Positions 8,153 through 16,848 of a stretch of 54,416 bases of DNA are shown piece by piece (position 1 is the stretch's first letter; the number at the start of each line of letters is the position of its first letter). This DNA comes from JBBCJM01 sp037190175. GTDB taxonomy: Bacteria > Pseudomonadota > Alphaproteobacteria > Rhodobacterales > Rhodobacteraceae. The translations under genes were made by a program, and so were the position numbers. A model generated the notes under the pieces. That model was not told the origin of the DNA. It ran no database searches and worked only from the letters and a program-made list of their open reading frames with translations. The stretch covers positions 1 to 54,416 of the forward strand of contig JBBCJM010000125.1 in NCBI GenBank assembly GCA_037190175.1, written 5' to 3'.

Positions 8153-8992
8153 TTATTCGAATCGCTTGATCAGCGACCCCAGTCTTTCAAGTGTCCGTAA
8201 CGCCTGCGCTTCTTCCGATGCGCCGGCAGCGATCACGATGGCGTTGGAGATCGCCATCGGCACGGTGAGCGTCTGGAACCCGTCCACGTCGCCCGAACGC
8301 GGGGCCGAGAGCAGCAGGTCCGGCGCCGGCACCAGCATGGGGCCGGACGTGTCGGAGATCACGATCACCTGCACACCCGCCGCCCGCGCCTGTTCCACCA
8401 GCGCCGCATAGGGCCGCGGCGGCCGGCGGAAGGCATAGGCCAGCAGCACGTCGCCCGCCGCCATGCCCAGCACCCCCTCGGCCAGACTGCGCGCGTCGCC
8501 GGTCAGCAGGTGCACGTCGCGGCCGAAGCGCAGGAACCGCTTGGCCATGGTCAGCGCCAATGCCTCGGCATTGCCGCGGCCGAAGACGTAAAGCCGCCGC
8601 GCCGCCATCAGCCGGCGCGCCGCCTCGGCGATCCGCGTCTCGTCCACATGGGCCAGCAGCGTCGAGAGCGCCGCCCGCTCGCCCTCCACCAGCGTGGCCA
8701 GCACCCCGCCGGCCGAAGAGGTCTGCAAGGTTCTTTGCAGCCGGGTGGCGGTTTCCTCGGTGGGCAGGAACTCGGCCTGCAGCGCGGCGCGGAAGGCGGG
8801 AAAGCCGTCGAAGCCCAGCTTGCGGGCCAAGCGCGAGACGGTCGCCTCATGTACCCCTGCCTCACGCGCCAGGTCGGTCACGGTGGACAACGCCGCCGCC
8901 CGCGGCTGCGCCAGCATCGACGTCACCAGCCGTCGTTCGGAGGGCGTCAGGCTCTCCGCCCGGGCCTGGATCGTATTGCTGAAATTGCTCAT
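8153..8992 (-). CDS. RpiR/MurR family transcriptional regulator with SIS domain
   Basis: A 279-residue regulator. Residues 1-75 form the N-terminal helix-turn-helix domain (LTPSERRLVTSML, DLAREAGVHEATVSRLARKL, GFDGFPAFRAAL). From about residue 125 comes a SIS sugar-phosphate-binding domain (RRLYVFGRGNAEALALTMAK, DVLLAYAFRRPPRPYAALVE, VIVISDTSGP). RpiR-type SIS domains sense phosphorylated metabolites. It heads the five-gene importer operon and probably regulates itself through the dyad at 9016-9058. A phosphosugar-sensing regulator, an importer and a phosphatase in one operon form a coherent set. Confidence 0.92.
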   Translation of the reverse strand: MSNFSNTIQARAESLTPSERRLVTSMLAQPRAAALSTVTDLAREAGVHEATVSRLARKLGFDGFPAFRAALQAEFLPTEETATRLQRTLQTSSAGGVLATLVEGERAALSTLLAHVDETRIAEAARRLMAARRLYVFGRGNAEALALTMAKRFLRFGRDVHLLTGDARSLAEGVLGMAAGDVLLAYAFRRPPRPYAALVEQARAAGVQVIVISDTSGPMLVPAPDLLLSAPRSGDVDGFQTLTVPMAISNAIVIAAGASEEAQALRTLERLGSLIKRFE

Positions 8993-9015
8993 GAGTCGCC
9001 TTCGGCAGCGGGGTG

Positions 9016-9058
9016 AAAAAGTATTATGCAGCTTCCCTCAATCATGCAATACTTTTTG
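9016..9058. promoter_or_regulatory. Inverted-repeat operator candidate upstream of the RpiR operon
   Basis: The arms AAAAAGTATT (9016-9025) and AATACTTTTT (9049-9058) are exact reverse complements, each followed inward by a TGCA-containing stretch. Centre-to-centre spacing of the arms is 33 bp, about three helix turns. It lies 24-66 bp upstream of the RpiR start in an AT-rich island and is the obvious site for autoregulation. The facing LysR gene ends at 9109, so the site can only serve the minus-strand operon. Confidence 0.65.
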
Positions 9059-9108
9059 CAAAGCCAATTCCCGGCTCCCGAGGCGTACTATTGAAGGCAT
9101 CTGCTTCT

Positions 9109-10002
9109 CTAATCCTGCTGGACGCCCTGCCAGCGGGATTTCAGCAGGTGATAGAAGCTGCTTGCTGCGGGTGACAACCGGGCGCCGTGGCGGCGGATGA
9201 TGCCCATCGTCCGTGTCACCACGGGTTCGATCAGCGGCCGGCCGACCACGACGTGGTGCTTGCCACGGGGGATCGTCATCTGCGGCAGGGCGGCGACGCC
9301 GAGGCCCGCTTCGACCATGCCGAGCGCGGTGGTCAGGTGCTGCACCTCGTACAGACTGCGTGGCCGTGCCTCCAGTTCCTGGTCGATCAGCAGGCGGTTG
9401 CCGCTGCTGCGGCTGGCGATGATCATCTTGTAGGGTATCAGGTCGCGCCAGCGGACTTCGGATTGACTGGCCAGCGGGTGGTCCCGCAGGCAGGCCAGCA
9501 CGAAGGGCTCGACCAGCAGCGGTTCGAACTCGATGTCGGGCTCCTCGCTGCCGATCATGTTGATCCCCAGGTCGGCCTCGCCCTGAATCACGCTGCGCAG
9601 CACCAGATTGGCGCCTTCGTCGATGATCTTGACGCGAATACGGGGGAATTCCAGGCCGAAGGACCGGATCACCTCGGGCAGGAAGTAGAAGGCGGCGGTG
9701 GGTACACAGGCGATCGTGACTTGCCCCGAGACACGTTCGGCGATGTCGCGGATCGACAGCATCGAGAGGTCCAGTTCGTCGATCAGACGCCGCGCGCGGG
9801 GCATGAAGTCGCGCCCGACCACCGACAGGCTGACCTTGCGGGTCGTCCTGTCAAACAGTTGAACATCCAGCAATGTTTCCAGTTTCTGGATGCGGCGGGT
9901 CAGGGCCGGCTGCGACACGTTCAGGACCATAGCCGCCTGGTGGAAGCTGCCCAGTTCGGCAACGGCAACGAAGCTGCGAAGATCGATCAGCGAGATGTCC
10001 AT
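9109..10002 (-). CDS. LysR family transcriptional regulator
   Basis: A 297-residue LysR protein. The winged helix-turn-helix occupies residues 1-60 (LIDLRSFVAVAELGSFHQAA, LNVSQPALTRRIQKLE, LFDRTTRKVSLSVVGRDF). The effector domain runs from about residue 90 (SGQVTIACVPTAAFYFLPEV, GEADLGINMIG, GLGVAALPQMTIPRGK). It is transcribed away from the tautomerase gene with a 121-bp gap holding a dyad at 10030-10044, the classical LysR arrangement, so it probably controls the cassette at 10124..16817. Its codon use is less GC-biased than genes to the right of 17 kb, consistent with the cassette having its own history. Confidence 0.95.
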   Translation of the reverse strand: MDISLIDLRSFVAVAELGSFHQAAMVLNVSQPALTRRIQKLETLLDVQLFDRTTRKVSLSVVGRDFMPRARRLIDELDLSMLSIRDIAERVSGQVTIACVPTAAFYFLPEVIRSFGLEFPRIRVKIIDEGANLVLRSVIQGEADLGINMIGSEEPDIEFEPLLVEPFVLACLRDHPLASQSEVRWRDLIPYKMIIASRSSGNRLLIDQELEARPRSLYEVQHLTTALGMVEAGLGVAALPQMTIPRGKHHVVVGRPLIEPVVTRTMGIIRRHGARLSPAASSFYHLLKSRWQGVQQD

Positions 10003-10029
10003 GGCGATCCATATTCATGCAATGCACGC

Positions 10030-10044
10030 AATAGTAAATCTATT
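10030..10044. promoter_or_regulatory. LysR-type dyad in the divergent promoter region
   Basis: AATAG (10030-10034), five bases, CTATT (10040-10044) is a perfect short dyad, framed by GCA...TGC (GC at 10028 and 10049). It sits in the AT-rich gap between the LysR gene and the tautomerase gene. Size and position fit a LysR recognition site. The short arms mean it could also be chance. Confidence 0.45.
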
Positions 10045-10123
10045 ATTTGCATTTTACAAATCAGTCGATGCTGCCGATACCTCCACCAACGCCTTCGGGA
10101 AAGGCGGCGGGGAGGGAAATCGG

Positions 10124-11182
10124 TTGCGGGCAATTCCGTGTATCCTTATGCGTGGAGGATCGTCCAAGGGACCGTTCCTGAGGACGCGCGACCTGCCGGC
10201 CGAGGCGGCCGAACGCGACCTGCTGCTGCTGGACATGATGGGCGCGGGACACGAGTTGCAGATCGACGGGGTCGGCGGCAGCAACCCGTTGTCCAGCAAG
10301 GTCGCCATGGTGGACGTCTCAAGCCAGGTCGGTGTGGATGTCGATTATCTGTTCGCCCAGGTCGGCGTGGAGGATCGGTCGGTCGATACCGGCCCGAACT
10401 GCGGCAACATGCTTGTGGGTGTCGCCCCGTTTGCGGTCGAGACCGGCCTGGTCCGGGCAACCGACCCGGAAACCTGCATCCGCATCCGCAACCTGAACAC
10501 CTCGACGCTGGTGGACGCGATCATCCAGACGCCCGGCGGCAAGGTCAGCTATGAGGGGACCACCCGGATCGACGGGGTGCCCGGGACGGCCGCGCCGGTG
10601 AAGCTGAGCTTTGTCGACGGCGCGGGCGCCAAGACCGGAAAACTTCTGCCGACCGGCCTGCCGCGCGAGGAGTTGCAGGGCATCGACGTCACCCTGATCG
10701 ACATGAGTGTCCCGGTGATGATGCTGGCCGCGTCCAGCCTTGGGAAGACCGGCTATGAGTCCCCGGCAGAGCTGGACGCCGATCGCGCCTTCTTTGACCG
10801 CATCGAGCGGATGCGGATGGAGGCCGGTGTGCGCATGGGCATGGGCAATGTCGCCGCCAGCGTGCTGCCGAAGGTGATCCTGATCGCGCCGCCTCGTGCA
10901 GGCGGACAGATCAGCGGCCGGTATCTGATGCCGCACAGCTGCCACAAGTCGTTCGCGGTGACCGGCGGGATCTGCCTGACCGCGGCCAGTCTCGTGCCCG
11001 GCACGGTGGCGGCGGATCACGCGAGATGGGAAGCCGAGGCTGCCGTGCGCCAGTGCCATATCGAACATCCAATGGGCGTCACACAACTGGAGGTCGAGCA
11101 GGACGGGAACGGAGGTTTCCGGCGGGTTTCCCTTGTGCGTACCGCACGTAAGTTGTTCGCAGGGGAGATCTACGTGCCGTAG
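10124..11182 (+). CDS. PrpF-family isomerase, 4-oxalomesaconate tautomerase-like
   Basis: A 352-residue member of the PrpF/GalD group (diaminopimelate-epimerase fold), enzymes that move a double bond in unsaturated tricarboxylates such as 4-oxalomesaconate or aconitate derivatives. Visible are RAIPCILMRGGSSKGPFL at the start, GVGGSNPLSSKVAMV, the DTGPNCGNMLVGVAPFAV motif with the active-site Cys, GMGNVAASVLPKV, and MPHSCHKSFAVTGGICL with a second Cys. TTG at 10124 is chosen because GGGGAGGG lies upstream and it aligns with the family N-terminus; the frame is open further upstream. It is the first gene of the cassette. The true substrate is unknown; a ring-cleavage or tricarboxylic acid is likely. 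Confidence 0.88.
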   Translation: MRAIPCILMRGGSSKGPFLRTRDLPAEAAERDLLLLDMMGAGHELQIDGVGGSNPLSSKVAMVDVSSQVGVDVDYLFAQVGVEDRSVDTGPNCGNMLVGVAPFAVETGLVRATDPETCIRIRNLNTSTLVDAIIQTPGGKVSYEGTTRIDGVPGTAAPVKLSFVDGAGAKTGKLLPTGLPREELQGIDVTLIDMSVPVMMLAASSLGKTGYESPAELDADRAFFDRIERMRMEAGVRMGMGNVAASVLPKVILIAPPRAGGQISGRYLMPHSCHKSFAVTGGICLTAASLVPGTVAADHARWEAEAAVRQCHIEHPMGVTQLEVEQDGNGGFRRVSLVRTARKLFAGEIYVP

Positions 11183-11249
11183 GGTTGTACGCGGCGCAGA
11201 GGAGGTGGGCCGTCAGGGCGGTTCAAGGCAACGACCAGGGGAGGAAGAC

Positions 11250-11882
11250 ATGTCTCTTCGACGTGCGGATGTTCCACATTCACTTGCTGAGTTCGTCGAC
11301 CCGTCTCGGACCGCGCTGATCCTGTGGGACATGCAGAAGGGCCTGGCCGGCAAGGCGTACAACGCCGAGGCCGTGGTGCAGAACGCCAGGCGGCTCATCG
11401 AGGCTGCCGACCGGGCCGGCGTGCAGGTGATCTGGAGCCGCCACATCCTGCCGCCGCTTCATCTGACGGTCGGTCCCTTCCTGCTGTTTCTGATGCGCAA
11501 GCAGGGTGTCGACGATCCGGCCAAGCTGCGTCCCTTCATGCAGCGCGGCAGCGAGGAGGCAGAATTTCTGCCCGGGCTGGAGCCCGCGGCCCATCACATC
11601 GTGCTGGAAAAGAGCATGCCGTCGCTGTTCGTCGATACTCCGCTCGAGCTGCGGCTCATGGCCTGCGGCGCGCGCTCGGTCGTGCTGGCTGGCGTCGCAA
11701 CCGAGATCGGCATCGAGTTCACCGCCCGGCATGCGGTCGCCCGCGGATATTATCCGGTGATCGCCGAGGATGCCTGCGGCTCTTACCAGCCGGCCAATCA
11801 CGACCGGAGCATCGCCTACCTGCGCGACTGGAGCCCGGTCACCACAACCGCGGAAATTTGCAGCATCTGGGCCGCGGCGTGA
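11250..11882 (+). CDS. Isochorismatase-fold hydrolase with Gly at the catalytic Cys position
   Basis: A 210-residue protein of the isochorismatase/cysteine-hydrolase superfamily. The catalytic Asp is present (D27 in ALILWDMQKG) and the Lys is present (K121 in IVLEKSMPS), but the usual nucleophilic Cys is Gly: GVATEIGIEFTARHA has G154 where amidases of this fold have C. True isochorismatases such as PhzD also have Gly there and hydrolyse vinyl ethers instead of amides. The ATG at 11250 follows GGGGAGGAAG. It is the second gene of the cassette, 67 bases after the tautomerase. An amidase role is therefore unlikely; an inactive homologue is possible. Confidence 0.85.
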   Translation: MSLRRADVPHSLAEFVDPSRTALILWDMQKGLAGKAYNAEAVVQNARRLIEAADRAGVQVIWSRHILPPLHLTVGPFLLFLMRKQGVDDPAKLRPFMQRGSEEAEFLPGLEPAAHHIVLEKSMPSLFVDTPLELRLMACGARSVVLAGVATEIGIEFTARHAVARGYYPVIAEDACGSYQPANHDRSIAYLRDWSPVTTTAEICSIWAAA

Positions 11883-11927
11883 CGCCACGGCCCGGCAGTT
11901 CGCCCGAAACGAAGGATATTCCCGGCA

Positions 11928-12854
11928 ATGACAAAGAAACTCTCCGTCGTCGTGATCACCATCACCCCGTTCACCGCAGGGGGTGAAATCGACGAACAGG
12001 CCTATCGCACCCAGCTTCGCCGCCTCGCTGCGGCCGGCTGCTCGGTCTATGTCTCGGGCAGCGGCACCAGCGAGGCCTACACCTTCACGCCCGAGGAACG
12101 CGACCGCGTGCTTGCGATTTCGGTCGAGGAGCTCAAGGGCAAGGTGCCGTTCCGCGCCATGGGCTGCGAGCCGCGGACCGCACGCGAGATGATCGACTTC
12201 ATGAAGGCCGCCGAACGGGCCAAGGTGGATGCGGCACAGATATTCTCGCTCGAGATCGGCCACGGCACCCACCCGACGGTGGCCGAAATGGAACTCTACT
12301 ACTCGACCGTGATCGAAAGCACCTCGTTGCCGATCTACCTGTCGAGCCATCGGGCCTCGGGATACTTCCTGCCGCTCGATCTGGTGGAAAAGCTGGTCGA
12401 CAAATATCCGCAGAACCTTGCCGGCATCGCCTATGGCGGCGCCGACATTCCCTATCTGGCCGAACTGATCCGCCGCGTCGGCGATCGGATCGAGGTGCAT
12501 TGCGCGGGTCCGGCGAACGGCCTGGCCGTGCTGGGGCTGGGCGGCAACGGCTTCATGGGCGGCGAAGGCAACTTCTCGCCCGAGATGGTCGCATCGGTCA
12601 TCGAAGCCTGGCGCGACAAGGACCTTCCGCGCGCGCGCGACGCCTTCAGCCGGCTGATGGCATTTGCCGACCTGTATGTCCGCTACGGCGGACATTCGGC
12701 GCGGGGCCTGAAGCCGCTGATGAACCTTTTCGGCCTGCCCGGAGGCGCATTGCGGCCGCCGCGGCTGGCGCTTCCCGAAAAGGACGTGGCCGAATTCGCC
12801 CGGAAGGTGGCGGCGCTGAACCTGCCGGGGGTCACCGCACCGGCCGGTCTGTAG
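11928..12854 (+). CDS. DapA/NanA-superfamily protein lacking the Schiff-base lysine
   Basis: A 308-residue TIM-barrel protein of the dihydrodipicolinate-synthase family. It keeps the overall plan: VVITITPFTAGGEIDEQAYR at the start and GSGTSEAYTFTPEER where the family has GTTGE. However, the strand normally reading GIKE, with the Schiff-base Lys, reads NLAGIAYGGAD (Ala168), and the YNVPGR segment with the catalytic Tyr reads YLSSHRASG. Normal Schiff-base aldolase chemistry is thus not possible with these residues. It may use another mechanism, such as retro-aldol or lyase chemistry with metal, or bind rather than convert a keto acid. Third gene of the cassette. Confidence 0.85.
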   Translation: MTKKLSVVVITITPFTAGGEIDEQAYRTQLRRLAAAGCSVYVSGSGTSEAYTFTPEERDRVLAISVEELKGKVPFRAMGCEPRTAREMIDFMKAAERAKVDAAQIFSLEIGHGTHPTVAEMELYYSTVIESTSLPIYLSSHRASGYFLPLDLVEKLVDKYPQNLAGIAYGGADIPYLAELIRRVGDRIEVHCAGPANGLAVLGLGGNGFMGGEGNFSPEMVASVIEAWRDKDLPRARDAFSRLMAFADLYVRYGGHSARGLKPLMNLFGLPGGALRPPRLALPEKDVAEFARKVAALNLPGVTAPAGL

Positions 12855-12934
12855 CCAAGCCTGTGGCGGCGCCGGGATCGGTGCCGCAGAACGACCAAGA
12901 GGCCAATTGCGGCCCGACATCAGAGGAGGAGAGA

Positions 12935-14020
12935 ATGCAACGACCAATTCACCTGCTGGCGCTGCTGACAGTTGGGCTGACCGGCCAGCCGGCCCTCGCC
13001 CAGGATATCGCGCCAGAGCACGCCGATGCCTGGGCCTTCATGCAGGAGAACATGCCAGGGGTCTCCTATGACCTGCTCGTGGCGGCCTGCCAGGAAGGCC
13101 AGCTGACAATCTACAACGGTACCTGGGGCGATGCCCAGCGGGCGCAGATGGACGCGTTCAGGAAACGTTTTCCCTGCGTGTCGACCACCAACTTCGAACT
13201 GGGCACTGGCGCGCGTCGCGAACGCTTCCTGTCCGAAACCCGGGCGGGCCTCTATATCGTCGACATCGTGCAGGATACGGATCCGGGTTCGCTCAACGAA
13301 CAGGCCGAGGCCGGTCTGCTGATGGCCTATGCGATCAGCAACGACGATGCCTTCGATCCGGCGGTCAAGCTCACCGGATACTGGTATCCGTTGCGCGTCG
13401 GCATCAGCGGCAATGCCTGGAACACCGACAACGTGACACCGGAAGAGGCGGAGGCACTGCTGGCCTGGGAAACCATGCTGGACCCGGCGTTCAAGGGCCG
13501 CGTCGGCATCGGCGAGCCGACCGGCGGTGCGACCCTGCTACCCTACTACGGGTTGCACAAGACGTTCGGCGAAGAGTTCATGAAGAAGTTTGCCGAACTC
13601 GAACCGCGCATCTTCCCGCTGAACGAACTCGGCTCGGCGCTTGCTTCGGGGGAAATCGACATCGCCCTGGCGACCAGCGAGACGCCGTTGACGACGCTTC
13701 ACCTGCTGGGTGCGCCCATCCAGTGGTCGCTGCCCGAGCCGTCGTTCGGCCCGGCAACCGGCCAGGCCATCGCGGCCAATGCGCCGCATCCGAACGCGGC
13801 GAAGCTGTATCAGGAGTATTCCTTCACCGTCGAGGGATACGGCGCCTGGCAGAAGCTGGGCGGTCCGCCCGCGCGCAAGGATTTCCACGACGAACGCGAA
13901 GTGGCGCAGGAGGAGTGGTACAAATACCCGACCCGCTTCTTCGAATACGATCCGGACCAGGTGACGGCCGAGCAGGCCGAGTTTCTGAAGCTGTTTGACA
14001 GCTGGTTCAGAAGCAGATGA
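12935..14020 (+). CDS. ABC transporter periplasmic substrate-binding protein
   Basis: A 361-residue exported protein with a signal peptide of about 23 residues (MQRPIHLLALLTVGLTGQPA then LAQ). The mature N-terminus carries an unusual 30-residue leader (DIAPEHADAWAFMQENMPGV) before the standard EGQLTIYNGTWGDAQRAQMD strand. The start follows AGAGGAGGAGAGA. It belongs with the double-unit permease that overlaps its stop (ATGA) and with the ATPase after that. Imported compound unknown; given the neighbours, a di- or tricarboxylate or aromatic breakdown product is plausible. Confidence 0.9.
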   Translation: MQRPIHLLALLTVGLTGQPALAQDIAPEHADAWAFMQENMPGVSYDLLVAACQEGQLTIYNGTWGDAQRAQMDAFRKRFPCVSTTNFELGTGARRERFLSETRAGLYIVDIVQDTDPGSLNEQAEAGLLMAYAISNDDAFDPAVKLTGYWYPLRVGISGNAWNTDNVTPEEAEALLAWETMLDPAFKGRVGIGEPTGGATLLPYYGLHKTFGEEFMKKFAELEPRIFPLNELGSALASGEIDIALATSETPLTTLHLLGAPIQWSLPEPSFGPATGQAIAANAPHPNAAKLYQEYSFTVEGYGAWQKLGGPPARKDFHDEREVAQEEWYKYPTRFFEYDPDQVTAEQAEFLKLFDSWFRSR

Positions 14021-15738
14021 AACATCTGCTCTTCGGGAGAAAGAGTGGCGTCAGCCGACAGTCTGTCGGAGAGCGGATGGCGAGCGGGGCGATCTTCTTC
14101 GCCCTGTTCCTTCTCATCGCACTACCGATCGGCGCGCTGTTCTATGGCACTTTCCGCACCGACTCCCCCGGCGCGCCGAACGTCGGCTATACGCTGCGGA
14201 ACTGGGCCACGATCTACGGAACGTCCGTATATCTCACCTCGTTCCTCAACACCCTGACCCTGTCCTTTACCGCATCGACGGTCTCGGTTGCCATCGGCGC
14301 CGTTCTGGCCTGGATCGTGGCGCGCACCAATGCGCCCTGGCGGTTGCGGCTGGCTCCGCTCCTCGTGGTGCCCTTGATGATCTCGACGCTGGTGACGACC
14401 CTGGCCTGGGTCGCGCTGGCCGCGCCGAATGCCGGATTCCTCAACGCGATCCTGTCCGCGCTTTTCGGGGTCAGGCGGGTGTTCAACATCTACTCGTTCG
14501 GCGGCATCGTCTTTATCCTGGCGCTGCACTATGCGGCCTTTGCCTTCATCGCGATCTACGCTGCGCTGCGCACGGTGGATTCCGCGCTGGAAGAGGCGTC
14601 CTACATCCTGGGCGCCACGCCGCTGTCGACCTCGTTCCGGATGACCCTGCCGCTGATCTGGCCGACGCTCGCCTCGACCTTCCTGCTGATCTTCATCTTC
14701 GTGTCCGAGAACTTCGCGGTGCCGACGATGCTGGGGACGCCGATCCACTACCACACGCTGATGCACGACGTGTACAAGCTGATGGCGATCGAGCCGACCA
14801 GCCCACCCCTCGCCGCGACTGCCGGCACCTTGCTGCTGTCGATCGCCATCATCGGCACCATCTGGCAACGGCGGATCATCGCGCGCGCCGCGCATTATGC
14901 AACCATTGCCGGCAAGGGAGGCAATCAGCGCCTTGCGGACCTCGGCCGGTGGAAGCCGGTCGCGACCAGCATTCTGATCTTCTATCTGCTGCTGGCGGTG
15001 GTGATCCCCTATGTGGCGCTGATCTTCGGATCGTTCATGAAGTTCGTCACGCCCCGCATAAGGCCGCAGAACTTCACCCTGAACAACTACGAGCGGATGC
15101 TCGACAGCGACTATCTGCGGGCGGTGACGAACTCGCTGATGCTGGCTGGCGGCGGGGCACTGGTCGCAACGCTGATCTATGTGCTGATCGCCTATCTGAT
15201 CAAACGTTCCGAGGGTCGGACCGGCAAGATCGCCGACTACATCGTGATGATCCCCACGGTCACGCCGGCAATGGTGCTGGGCGTCGGTTTCATCTGGATC
15301 TACGTATCCTTGCCGATACCGATCTATGGCACGATCTGGCTGCTGCTGCTGGGCTATTTCGTGCGCTTCGTCGGGCAGGGGGTCCGGCAGTCCCGTGCGG
15401 CGCTGGTGCAGATATCCGAGGAGCTTCCCGAGGCCGCCAGGATAGCGGGTGCGACACCCTTCCAGGTGTTCCGCGACATCGTGGTGCCGCTGCTGCGCCC
15501 GGCCACGGTGACCCTGTGGACCGTGATGTTCATCATGTTCTTCATGGAAATCAGCATCACGATCATGCTGTATTCGCCCCGCACCATCACCCTGCCGGTG
15601 CTGTTGTGGACACGCATGCAGAGCGGCTTCCTGACCGAGGCCTTCGCGCTCGCAGTGGTGGAAGCCACGGTCATCTTCATCGTCCTGCTGGTCGCGGATC
15701 GCCTTTTCGGCACGCTTCGCGCCACGCTGGTTCGCTAG
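14017..15738 (+). CDS. ABC transporter permease, two fused transmembrane units
   Basis: A 573-residue inner-membrane protein with roughly 12 helices and two ATPase-docking loops, EEASYILGATPLSTSFRMTL and PEAARIAGATPFQVFRDIVV. It has the same architecture as the permease at 5205..6938, but the sequences clearly differ, so this is not a recent duplication. The ATG overlaps the binding-protein stop by four bases. The N-terminal 25 residues are cytoplasmic and basic before the first helix (AIFFALFLLIALPIGALFYG). Confidence 0.92.
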   Translation: MKHLLFGRKSGVSRQSVGERMASGAIFFALFLLIALPIGALFYGTFRTDSPGAPNVGYTLRNWATIYGTSVYLTSFLNTLTLSFTASTVSVAIGAVLAWIVARTNAPWRLRLAPLLVVPLMISTLVTTLAWVALAAPNAGFLNAILSALFGVRRVFNIYSFGGIVFILALHYAAFAFIAIYAALRTVDSALEEASYILGATPLSTSFRMTLPLIWPTLASTFLLIFIFVSENFAVPTMLGTPIHYHTLMHDVYKLMAIEPTSPPLAATAGTLLLSIAIIGTIWQRRIIARAAHYATIAGKGGNQRLADLGRWKPVATSILIFYLLLAVVIPYVALIFGSFMKFVTPRIRPQNFTLNNYERMLDSDYLRAVTNSLMLAGGGALVATLIYVLIAYLIKRSEGRTGKIADYIVMIPTVTPAMVLGVGFIWIYVSLPIPIYGTIWLLLLGYFVRFVGQGVRQSRAALVQISEELPEAARIAGATPFQVFRDIVVPLLRPATVTLWTVMFIMFFMEISITIMLYSPRTITLPVLLWTRMQSGFLTEAFALAVVEATVIFIVLLVADRLFGTLRATLVR

Positions 15739-15746
15739 GAGTTCTC

Positions 15747-16817
15747 ATGTCGTCGATCATCGTCACCGACCTCGTCAAGGCCTTCGGCACCATGAGGGCC
15801 ATCGACGGGGTCTCGTTCCGGGTCGATCCCGGCGAAATCCTTGTCATCGTCGGCGCCAGCGGCTGCGGCAAGACCACCACGCTGCGCTGTATCGCCGGGC
15901 TGGAGCAGCCGACGTCCGGCACGATCGAGATCGACGGCCGGATCGTCGTTTCGGACAAGCTCTTCGTGCCGCCGGAACAGCGCGGCGTAGGAATGATGTT
16001 CCAGTCCTATGCGCTGTGGCCCCACAAGTCGGTCTTCGACAACGTCGCCTATGGCCTGGCCCTGCGGCGGCTTCCCAAGGCCGAGATCCGCGACAAGGTG
16101 AACCAGGCTCTGGCCACGGTCGGCCTCGGCCATCTGGCCGACCGCTTTCCCTCAACGCTCTCCGGCGGGCAGCAGCAGCGCGTGGCGCTGGCCCGCAGCG
16201 CGGTGGTCGAGCCTTCGGTCCTGCTGCTCGACGAGCCGTTGTCGAACCTGGATGCCAAGCTGCGCGAGAGGATGCGGATCGAACTGCGGCAACTGGTCAA
16301 GTCGCTAAAGATGACGGCGATCCACATCACCCACGACCAGACCGAGGCCATGGCCATCGCGGACAAGGTGATCTACATGCGCGGCGGCAAGACAGAGCAG
16401 GAAGGCACCCCGCGCGAATTGTACCGGCAACCCAAGAGCCGCTGGGTCGCAGAATTCGTCGGCAGCGCGACATTCCTTGACGCGACCGTGATCGGCAAGG
16501 GCACGGACGGCCGGACCCAGGTGCAGATAGGCAGCGGACTGGTGCTGGAGACCACGTCTCCGGCCAGCCGCGAACTGACCGAGCTGACCGTCGCCCTGCG
16601 GCCCGAGGCGCTGCAGCTCGCCGTCAGCCCCCTGGCCGGTCCGAACAGCTTTCCGGTCACGGTGACCGAGGAAATATATCTGGGCGATTCCACCGAATAC
16701 ACGGTGGACATGTCCGGCGCGGCGGTCCGCTGCCGTTCGCGCGAGGACTTTCCGGTGGGCGCCCGACTTTATCTCAGCTCGGACCCGGGCGACGTCATCT
16801 GCCTGCCCAGGGAATGA
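15747..16817 (+). CDS. ABC transporter ATP-binding protein, CUT1/FbpC type
   Basis: A 356-residue ATPase with Walker A GASGCGKTT (about residue 36), Q-loop MFQSYALWP, signature LSGGQQQRVALARS, Walker B VLLLDEPLSNLDAK and H-loop ITHDQTEAM. A TOBE domain fills residues 240-356. AGGAG lies 6-7 bases before the start. It is the last intact gene of the cassette; a fragment of an unrelated dehydratase gene follows immediately. All catalytic motifs are intact. Confidence 0.93.
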   Translation: MSSIIVTDLVKAFGTMRAIDGVSFRVDPGEILVIVGASGCGKTTTLRCIAGLEQPTSGTIEIDGRIVVSDKLFVPPEQRGVGMMFQSYALWPHKSVFDNVAYGLALRRLPKAEIRDKVNQALATVGLGHLADRFPSTLSGGQQQRVALARSAVVEPSVLLLDEPLSNLDAKLRERMRIELRQLVKSLKMTAIHITHDQTEAMAIADKVIYMRGGKTEQEGTPRELYRQPKSRWVAEFVGSATFLDATVIGKGTDGRTQVQIGSGLVLETTSPASRELTELTVALRPEALQLAVSPLAGPNSFPVTVTEEIYLGDSTEYTVDMSGAAVRCRSREDFPVGARLYLSSDPGDVICLPRE

Positions 16818-16848
16818 CGGGGCCATAAGCCAGCAGGGGACCGCCAGC

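Noticed and set aside
5205..15738. Recent duplication of an importer (two fused permeases, two ATPases)
   Set aside because: The two sets share architecture but differ widely in sequence, regulator class and orientation; independent acquisition is simpler.
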